A DNA stretch of 30,023 nt. It comes from Pelargonium cotyledonis. Its lineage: Eukaryota > Streptophyta > Magnoliopsida > Geraniales > Geraniaceae. This document shows positions 22,922 through 30,023 of the stretch, piece after piece. A model generated the notes under the pieces. It made no database searches, was not told the origin of the DNA, and saw nothing but the letters and a program-made list of their open reading frames with translations. Position numbers and translations under genes: made by a program. Each line of letters begins with the position of its first letter. The stretch's first letter is position 1. The stretch spans positions 1 to 30,023 of the forward strand of contig JAYMTA010000393.1 in assembly GCA_036897625.1 (NCBI GenBank), given 5' to 3'.

Positions 22922-23132
22922 AGATATAATGTGTATCAGTTGACTGATATAAAGTTACATTAGTTAAACTAATAAGGTGATGACACCTCATTTAAAATCA
23001 TGGATCCGGACGGGTCGCTTAATTCACTTGGGTGGGTATAAGTGATTTTATATGAGGTGTCATCACTTCATTGGTTTCGTTAAGTTGCAACTGATATAAC
23101 TTTATATCAGTCAACTGATATACATTTTACCC
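22922..23132. mobile_element. 211-bp MITE with long terminal inverted repeats
   Basis: The left arm reads AATGTGTATCAGTTGACTG then ATATAAAGTTA. The right arm, reverse complemented, reads AATGTATATCAGTTGACTG then ATATAAAGTTA. The pairing resumes further in with GTGATGACACCTCAT in both arms. Arms are about 95 bp and the unpaired centre about 20-30 bp, so the element would fold into a hairpin. Flanks AAAAGGAAA and TAAAAGAAT match imperfectly (6 of 9). Superfamily not certain; Mutator-like is possible from the flank length. Confidence 0.75.
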
Positions 23133-23699
23133 TAAAAGAATAAGGTATCAAAAACTATATATATAATCGAGTGGATGAGAACAATATAAGTACAAGATCA
23201 TTTGCTAGAAAATTCTTGCCACTCAACATTGAAAGCTAGGAGATCACATGGAATTCGCACCAGCAATTTGTAGATTGAGATGGAAACTAAACATATACAT
23301 AATAACAATGGCGGTTATGAGTTTAGGCAAATCAGATAAAAAAAACGTGTTTTTATCGTATAACTTTCTGACTTTCATAAATATATCTCGTCATTTTATG
23401 AAAAATGTTATGATTGATAAAAGTTACAAAATATGAACGCATGAGTCTTTTGACCCGACCCGTCGTAGGATTCTAACTTGAATTGATAGGCCTAAGTCTA
23501 CACCCAAAACCTATGAAATGGATTCAAATATTAATAACCACATCCTATTGTGAGAATAGAATAACTTATATCAAATACTTCATCTGTTTCAGAATGAATG
23601 TCAGTTAGATTCAACAAAAATATCAATATCGGTGAAAGATAATCATAAGGAAAAGATTAAATTTAATCGACCCGATCCGAACTGGGGTTAGACCGAATC
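23133..23699. other. Intergenic region upstream of the MORF-like gene
   Basis: No gene supported. At about 23576-23615 CTTCATCTGTTTCAGAATG resembles one end of a Stowaway-type MITE (usual CTCCCTCCGTCCCAAAATG), but I cannot find its partner end. Confidence 0.45.
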
Positions 23700-23848
23700 T
23701 CGATATATAACCAGACCGGGCAAATTTGATTAAGACCAAAAGACAGCGAGCCGGACCGATTTTGAAGTTGGACCGGATTTTGGGCAAACTAATCACTCAG
23801 TCTCAGTCTCAACCGTTTCATCCCAAACCCTCGAAAACTCCCTCAACT
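23700..23848 (+). promoter_or_regulatory. Core promoter and 5'UTR of the MORF-like gene
   Basis: TATATAA at 23704-23710 lies about 140 bp before the chosen ATG, which would put the transcript start near 23735-23740. An in-frame upstream ATG at 23726 would then fall at or before the transcript start. This supports the start at 23849, which also opens with the transit-peptide-like MATQSLTRLLS. Confidence 0.5.
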
Positions 23849-26473
23849 ATGGCGACTCAGTCCCTCACTCGCCTCCTCTCCAAGCCCAAGGCGGCGACCT
23901 CCCTATGCCGCCGTTTCTCCGTCGCCGTCGCCGGCGAAACCACCATCACCACCTCCTCCGTTCCTTCCTCCTCCATTTCTAGATCTCGCCTCTTCCTTTT
24001 CGGTTCTCTCCGCCCCCTCTCCTCTGCAGTCCCCTCCTTCGAGCCCCGACGAATCTCATTCCAGGGCTATTGCACCGGTTATGAACCTCCGGCATCCTCC
24101 GGCGATCGGCTTGAGGAGGACGGAAAGGAGGAGACCGTAGTCGATGGATTTGATATGCTGCACTGGTTGGTGATCTTGGAGAAGCCTGAGGGTGAGCCTA
24201 GCAGGGAAGAAATCGTTGACAGCTACACCAAAACCCTAGCTATGGTCGTTGGAAGGTGATTTTTTTGTTAGTGTGTGTGCTCTAGTTGCGTTATGATTTA
24301 TTTGTTATTTATGTTGTTATTTCTTTGATTTATGAGCCTACTGTTTGGTTGATATGTTTGATCTCTGAGAAATGAAGAAATGGTGAAGATAAGAAATCAA
24401 TTTGGATAGTGTCTTAGCTGTTAGAGTGAGGAATGCTTGTGTGAGAGCCTTCTTAGGAACTTATATGGTGCATTGGGTTTGCTATATTGAACAATCTTGG
24501 ATGTTCTCGGGAGCATGAGTCAAAGAACCAAGTTGTTTTGCTAAAGAATTCATGTATTTGATCCCGACATTGTTTGGGAGGGAAATGCCATTGTAGTTGT
24601 TTGCTCTATTTGCAATTTTGCATAGTCCGTTGTGTGCTTACTTGTATTGAAGTTAAAATAGTGAACCTCTGTGCTTCGAAATAGTAGTTGATTAGTGACA
24701 TTTAGGTTTAGGTGCACATATAAGTGTACAAACAAATCCACAAACGTCACGTCCCTATTGTCGGCAGGGGGTGGTTCGATGAAAAAATGTTTGTGGAATG
24801 GGAGTCAAGAATATTCCAAAGTCGTTCTCATGATATATAAAATCTCAATCCAAACATGATTAATGCGATTCTCATTCCCATTCTTGATTTCCATTACTGA
24901 ACCAAAAATCCTTATCCAAACGTCATTTTACTGACTCTCACTGCTCAAATCTGGTCTGAATCTGCATACTTTAACCATTTTTATCTCCAGGCTTTGAAAA
25001 TAACACATGATGTATATTTCTAAGAAAGTCATGTGTTTTGATGATTTTCCTTAATATATTGTGTGTGTATTTGTCTCTTACAGTGAAGAAGATGCAAAGA
25101 AGAGAATATATTCAGTCTTGACTAAGGATTACACTGCTTTTAAATTCAATGGTGATAAAGAGGTTGCCGACAAGATAATTGGTATATCTGGTTTTGAGTG
25201 TTCTGTATTTGGCTTTGCTTTCTAGTCGGAGATGTCCATTTATTTATTCATGTACTTATATATTTTCAGATCTGCCAAAGGTTCGTTTTGTTGTTCCCGA
25301 CTTGGATCTCAAGAACGAAGATGGTGGAGGTAAGGAAGTGCTTGCTTCATGAGTTGACATCTCGATATATCTCAAATTTAAGTTGCATGTTAGCCTGCAA
25401 TCTATTGGGAGTTTCATTTGTTTTCTTTCACTTTCTTGAATCTGAACAATTAAGTGCCTAAATTACAAGTTCATTTTGATGTTGCACGGGTTAACCTTTA
25501 GTCTTCTGGTCGGTCACCTTTCACGTACCTGCACAAAAATGACCACGAAGGGGAAGGGGGACCCTTGGGCCACCTCTGACGATCAAGTCAGTAACCTGAG
25601 TGGTGAACGATGACTTCATATTTATAGTGTTTGCATAAGGGGTAAACTTCATGAAAATGCGGAAGTGCTATCATGGATTTACCAGGCAGCATCTGTGCTG
25701 TGCTCGATGCTTGCTCCCCTTAGTTCTATCACAATTGGTCCGTGTATTCCGAGTTTTCCGGTCGGAGATAGTCGAGAGCCTGAGGTACTTTGCGAGGGTA
25801 CTCGGGCATAACACATTTTTGGTTTTAAGGTATTAAAAGTGCTTTGTAAGTTTTGTAATGCATTCATCTCTTTGTGCCTAAACTTCATTCTTCATTGTGC
25901 GGGTAAACTAATTGGTTTTGAATTCTTCAAAAGAGCAATTCATTTTCATGGAATTTTCAGGTGAAGTTTTTGTAACTGGAATTTTCAAGTGAGCTTGGTA
26001 CACTAAGATTTGATTTCAAATTCTAAAAACTTATATCATGAGACATGCTTGTGGAGTATAGACTGTACTGTTTATATTTGAACAGATTCAGACAATTTAG
26101 CAGCCGATTTTTCGTCAACTAATATTGGCCTTTTGATGCTGGATCTCGGAACCATGATATAAGCTCACTAATTTCATTCATTGTTCCACATTTTGCAGTC
26201 AAACCCGAGTACATTAAGGAATGGTTGAAGAACAATGGTCAAGTGGGAAAGTATCAAGACTTGGCTAGGCAGAAAGGATATGAAGCCAAGAAAGAGTTGG
26301 ACCGCCTTCGCCATGGGAAAACAACGAAGACCACCATTTCTCTCGCTCCTTTCTTTGGTGCTCCCTTCTTCATTCTAACGAATGAGCTTCGTATGGGCGA
26401 CAAAAAGAAGAAAAAGAGATCCAAACAGAAAAAGAATCAAAGTAGTCGGGAAAATATGCAGAGTCCCCGGTAA
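23849..26473 (+). CDS. MORF8-like: Divergent MORF/RIP-family organelle RNA-editing factor (MORF8-like), 4 exons, 279 aa
   Basis: Exons 23849-24255, 25084-25181, 25270-25329, 26199-26473 (840 nt) close in phase and end TAA. MORF proteins bind PPR editing factors in mitochondria and plastids for C-to-U RNA editing. What is seen: an Arg/Ser-rich probable transit peptide over about the first 70 residues (RLLSKPKAATSLCRRFS), then the MORF core at about 97-200. This holds FDMLHWLVILEKPEGEPSREE, given as HWLVILEKPEGEPSR, then VDSYTKTLAMVVG, KRIYSV, LPKVRFVVPD and PEYIKEW. Conserved family words are altered: CYYAFG is DYTAFK, PDSYLD is PDLDLK, and the GGEPFINGQAVPYD segment is missing at the 188/189 junction. 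The tail is Lys-rich instead of Gly/Gln-rich. It may be a fast-evolving paralogue (MORF10-like) or partly non-functional. Confidence 0.75.
24773..24903. mobile_element. Candidate 131-bp MITE in intron 1 of the MORF-like gene
   Basis: Outer ends are GGTTCGATGAAA and, reverse complemented, GGTTCAGTAATGGAAA. Just inside, AATGGGAGTCAAGAAT pairs with AATGGAAATCAAGAAT (14 of 16). No clear target duplication was identified, and the superfamily is not assigned. Confidence 0.45.
25450..25850 (+). mobile_element. Possible retrotransposon LTR fragment in intron 3 of the MORF-like gene
   Basis: The intron (25330-26198) holds a patch with higher GC and words seen in plant LTRs (GACGATCAAGTCAGTAA, then a TATTTATAG-type TATA box near 25620). 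I could not find paired ends or a flanking duplication, so limits and identity are uncertain. Confidence 0.2.
25961..25988 (+). pseudogene. Possible relic microexon of the MORF-like gene (28 nt)
   Basis: An acceptor (ATTTTCAG) and a good donor (AA|GTGAGC) bracket 28 nt which, read in the phase delivered by exon 3, encode GEVFVTGIF. This resembles the GGEPFIDGKAV segment missing from the four-exon model. Including it shifts exon 4 out of frame and gives an early stop, because 28 is not a multiple of 3. Caution: GGAATTTTCA occurs at both its borders, so it could be a chance product of a small local duplication. Confidence 0.35.
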
Positions 26474-27735
26474 TAGCTTCAAGTAATATTCAGCTCTTTA
26501 TATTATTAATTAGATGCATTTGCTCCGGCGCTTGCAATTTTAGACGAGAAAGCCTCCTTAGACTGGACGCCGTGTGGCATCCATTTTGTCGTAGTGCTCA
26601 TGGGGAAAATGTAAACCTCAATTTCTTTTGTGTGATCGTGATGAGCAGCGATGCACACTTGCTCTTTTCTTCATATAAATGGGCTCTATACATTTTTTCT
26701 CTTTGGCAAGTTTGTGATTTTAGTTGTAGGGGTAATCTTTAATTTGGCCATTTCCTTTCACTTGAATAAGAATGTTTTATTTTAGTCGATGAACCAATCA
26801 AGTCCGGTAAAACATTAGTCAAATTATCAATAAATAAATCGATCTACTATATCACACAAATTGACAAATTGTTCTATATTATTTTTTTGGTAGATCATAA
26901 TAGTTTACTTATTTAGTAAATATATACTCAATCTATTTTAAAATTAGTGTTATGTTTGTCTAAATTTTTTTATCTCAAAATGAGTGTCTTGTTTTCTTTT
27001 TTAGATTATTATATTACTGTTTTTTTCATATTACCCATGAGCAATATTTACTAACTTTATATAAAAAAATGGTGCTACTTTGTACTGTATAATAAGTAAC
27101 CTAGAATCCAAATAACAATATCAAATTATCAATGTTGAAACTTTAAAGTAACTTGCACAAATAAATTGCCTTGGAACCACCTATTTCTATGCACAACTTT
27201 TCACAAATATTGTCCTAGGATTTGGGAAACATAAGATGAAGTTCAAACCTAAATAGAACATCTTGAAAAGTTGTGCATATATATGTTTATATATAAAAGG
27301 TTGTTGCAAGACAACTTGTTTGTGAAGGTTACACTCAGTGCTAAAAAATATTAGAGCTACAATGTTATTGTATATGTTAGATTTTTTAGTATAAACTTAA
27401 TTCAAATCTACGGTAATAAAAAAATATAGTTTGCATCAGTTTGCACAAAAACTTGGAATAAATAACACTTTCGAGGAGAAGAAGATAAAAGAACATAACA
27501 TAGCAAAATAGATAGTAGAGAAAGATAGTCACCACCCTCAAAGTTGAAAAATATCTACAATAAATAATTAAATATATATGTATGAGATCTAACTAAAAAA
27601 CATGTTTTTATTTTTTGATTTATATATTGATTTAAGCTATTACCAATCCCTAAAACTTTGTTCAATTAAATAATATTTGCTCAAATAGTTGATATTGAAT
27701 ATTTGGATTGTCATGAGTTACCAACTACTATATAT
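26474..27735. other. 3'UTR of the MORF-like gene and intergenic DNA
   Basis: The first 200 bases probably hold the 3'UTR. The remainder is AT-rich without genes. Around 26928-26995 two words, CTATTTTAAAATTAGTGTT and ATCTCAAAATGAGTGTC, resemble Stowaway-type ends, but no complete element can be outlined. Confidence 0.5.
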
Positions 27736-27738
27736 ATA

Positions 27739-27821
27739 TATATAAAGTCACATCATTTGTATACATGAGTTACCAAATATTTTCATTTCATCCTATAATT
27801 TTGTCAACATCATTAATTCAC
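27739..27821 (+). promoter_or_regulatory. TATA box and 5'UTR of the BAHD acyltransferase gene
   Basis: An AT run ends in TATATAAA (27739-27746). A transcript starting about 30 bases downstream (near 27770-27776) would exclude or barely include the in-frame ATG at 27765 and use the ATG at 27822, which also gives the family's normal short N-terminus. Confidence 0.55.
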
Positions 27822-29637
27822 ATGGCAGCCTCGGTGACATCTCTAGTGTTCCCGGTCCGGCGGTGCAAGCCGGAGCTCATTGCACCGGCTAGGCCAACCC
27901 CTCGGGAGCTCAAAAATCTTTCCGACATCGACGACCAAGATTGTCATCGCTACCAAATTTCCGGCATACATTTTTACCAATGTGATCCCTCATTGCAAGG
28001 GAAAGACCCTGCAAAGGTCATTAAAGATGCACATGCACAAACACTTGTTTTCTATTATCCGATTGCCGGTCGGCTCAGGGAAGGGCCTAACCGGAAGCTC
28101 ATGGTGGATTGCACCTGCGAGGGTGTTTTGTTCGTGGAGGCCGACGCGGATGTTGAGCTTAGGCAATTTGGTGATCCACCTGAGCCTCCTTTTCCATGCT
28201 TTGAGGAGCTCCTATTTGATGTTCCTGGTTCTTCAGAGATTCTTGATAGCCCATTGCTACATATTCAAGTAATTTTCTTATTTATCTATGACAACATTGC
28301 AAATTGTAACATATGTGGGAGGATTTGAGTGAGATTAAACTTGTAATTTGATGTGTTTGGGGTAGAGCTGGCAAATCGGGTGTCGGGTTTGGAGTTGGTC
28401 ATTAGGGTCAGGTTTATAGCATTGATTACGTAGAATTTCGTCGGTTTACCCCATCCGGCTGACCCAAAATTTAACATGATAAACCCGAGCCGATAGTTGG
28501 TCTGTTCGAGTGTTGTGTACCTGTTGGTTCAAGTTCAAATTGTCAGCTCTCGTTGGTGGACAACAAAGCTTGTTACTATATTTAATTATTAATCCATTTT
28601 TGCATAGTTATAAAAACGTCACTTAACTTGCATAATTAGTTGGTTTAACTTTCTAAATTCAATCTAAAAATATAATCTATACATCAATATTTGAAGAGAT
28701 TTGTTTATGTTTTATGATATTTTGATGGTCAATTTTTCAGGTGACGCGTCTTAAATGTGGTGGTTTTATACTTGCTCATCGTATGAATCACACTATTAGC
28801 GATGGATTTGGTGTTAGTCAATTTTGGAATGCAGTATGTGAAATGGCATGTGGCGCCCGCGTACCTTCAATTTCTCCGGTTTGGAAAAGAGAAGTTTTCA
28901 AAGCTAGAGACCCACCACACATAACATGCATGCACCGCGAGTTCGAAAAAGACACCGGCATGATCTTTCCTTTCAAACAAAATGATGACCTAGTTGAACG
29001 CTGCTTCTTTTTCGGTTCATTGGAGATGTCTACAATTTGTAAATCTTTGCCAAACCACCTCATAAATAAGTACACAAGTTACGAGGTTTTGACAGCTTTC
29101 TTGTGGCGATGTCGCACCAAAGCATTTGAATTGGACCCCAATGACGAAGTGCGTTTGTCTTTCTCTGTCAACACACGTGGCAAGAAACACTTTCCTGTCC
29201 CGACCGGTTACTATGGCAATGCATTTATCTTTCCGGCTGTTGTAACCACAGCCGAAAAGCTATATGATAACTCTATGGAATACGCATTGAATTTGGTGAG
29301 AAAAGTCAAGGAAATGGTCACAGAAGAGTACATACAGTCTACCATAGATCTACTGGTACTAAAAGGTCGACCTTACGATACAACCGAACAACTTTTTTTC
29401 GTGTCGGATGTAACACGAGTCAACTTTGACGGAATGGACTTTGGATGGGGCAAGGCTGTGTATGGTGGGGCAGCAACAACTGACAAAGGTTTGTGTAACT
29501 ACTACATGCGACATAAGAACAAGATGGGAGAGGATGGCCGATTGGTCTTTCTTGGCTTGCCTGGTGGTGCCATGAATTTACTTGAGATGGAGCTGGAGCT
29601 GCACGGCGTGTTAGGTCATCGAGCTACTGTTACATAG
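27822..29637 (+). CDS. BAHD acyltransferase, benzyl alcohol O-benzoyltransferase / alcohol acyltransferase type, 2 exons, 447 aa
   Basis: Exons 27822-28268 and 28741-29637 (1344 nt, phase-0 intron CAA|GTAATT...TTTCAG|GTG). It is a predicted soluble cytosolic enzyme that transfers an acyl group from acyl-CoA to an alcohol or amine. What is seen: [18 protein letters not shown] and LSDIDDQ at the N-terminus, [20 protein letters not shown], the catalytic HTISD motif (H166, D170) in [22 protein letters not shown], and the structural DFGWG motif at 382-386. The intron position just before VTRLKCGGF is the usual one for this clade, and length is normal (440-460). Motifs resemble HSR201-like benzoyl-CoA:benzyl alcohol benzoyltransferase and fruit alcohol acyltransferases, so a role in volatile ester or benzoate ester formation is likely. 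The actual acceptor cannot be told. The C-terminus (GHRATVT) is slightly short but there is no sign of truncation. Confidence 0.92.
28363..28551. mobile_element. Candidate hAT-like MITE in the intron of the BAHD gene (copy D)
   Basis: Ends are TAGAGCTGGCAAAT and, reverse complemented, GAGAGCTGACAATTT. Flanking octamers GTTTGGGG and GTTGGTGG match at 6 of 8 positions. The interior is rich in GGGTC/GACCC words like copies A-C. It makes up about 40 percent of the 472-bp intron. Confidence 0.5.
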
Positions 29638-30023
29638 CGATGCCATTGTTTTCTCTAAATTCATCGAGCCCCATCGATTGATCGATTTAGACTCAAAACT
29701 CTGAGAGCATGTTCTTAAATATTGCATGTCAACATACAATTCTCCTTCACTAAAATAAAAATATTGTAAGGCGAAAACTTCATCTCCTTTTCAAAATTAG
29801 TAGACAAACCTAAATTCATGTATACAAATGGATATTAAAAGCCATTGATTTTGACATGGTAAAACAAAAATCATCCGTTATATATATATATATATATATT
29901 TGATAAGCGATGGCCAAAAGGTGTATATATACAAGTAAGCAATAGTGTTCAAGAAAGAGACTATTTCTCTTAACCCCAGCCTAGAGTTTTTGGCACCTTA
30001 CAGCACCAAAGTGGTCTCTTACA
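29638..30023. other. 3' flank of the BAHD gene, with an AT microsatellite
   Basis: The 3'UTR presumably lies in the first 100-200 bases. An (AT)n run of about 20 bases spans about 29879-29899. No further gene is visible before the window ends. Confidence 0.6.

Noticed and set aside
23726-23848. Upstream in-frame ATG of the MORF-like gene
   Set aside because: It lies about 16 bases after the TATATAA box, so it is probably outside the transcript, and the extension does not resemble a transit peptide start.
26928-26995. Pair of Stowaway-like words
   Set aside because: They lie in the same orientation and close together, with no complete inverted-repeat element.
27765-27821. Upstream in-frame ATG of the BAHD gene
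   Set aside because: It lies only about 20 bases after the TATA box and would add a 19-residue extension not found in the family.
1-30023. Search for CRISPR arrays, operons, prokaryotic signals, tRNA or rRNA genes
   Set aside because: None was seen; the only tRNA-like sequence is the head of the SINE at 10142-10345, which lacks a full tRNA fold and has a poly-A tail.

Overview
The window is plant nuclear DNA, most likely from a eudicot. It is AT-rich and its genes are split by GT-AG introns. The protein families are plant ones: a GT31 galactosyltransferase, a PHD/GNAT chromatin regulator, a MORF organelle RNA-editing factor and a BAHD acyltransferase. The space between and inside the genes holds many small non-autonomous transposable elements. 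All exon models were built by hand from splice motifs, phase bookkeeping and remembered family sequences; no alignment was run.

Layout. 1-1314 is intergenic. 1315-5074 (-) is a seven-exon beta-1,3-galactosyltransferase gene of the B3GALT12/13/14 type (340 aa). It contains a GC-AG intron, a TRIM retroelement and a recent 182-bp tandem duplication. 6343-14775 (-) is an eight-exon coding gene for an IDM1-type histone acetyltransferase (1301 aa), with a probable 1.9-kb 5'UTR intron upstream and a SINE in an intron. 17.1-19.9 kb is AT-rich intergenic DNA. 19890-21340 is a Mutator-like element with terminal inverted repeats of about 210 bp. It carries a captured 5' part of an MSL10-type mechanosensitive channel gene, and its repeats hold arrays of ACGT-core (bZIP-type) sites. 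21.3-23.7 kb is intergenic with a TRIM LTR and an inverted-repeat MITE. 23849-26473 (+) is a divergent MORF8-like gene of four exons (279 aa). 27822-29637 (+) is a two-exon BAHD acyltransferase of the benzyl-alcohol benzoyltransferase / alcohol acyltransferase type (447 aa).

How the parts relate. The genes do not form a pathway. From memory, Arabidopsis chromosome 3 has B3GALT13 (At3g14960), IDM1 (At3g14980) and MORF8 (At3g15000) in the same order, so the first three genes look like an old conserved block. The Mutator-like element sits inside this block, between the IDM1-type and MORF genes.

The strongest candidates for something new are four. First, the gene-capturing element with its chimeric open frame. 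Second, the regularly spaced TGACGTGG array in its ends, which appears to decay at CpG sites in one arm only. Third, the divergent MORF paralogue with a possible frame-breaking relic microexon. Fourth, the GC-AG intron in the galactosyltransferase.
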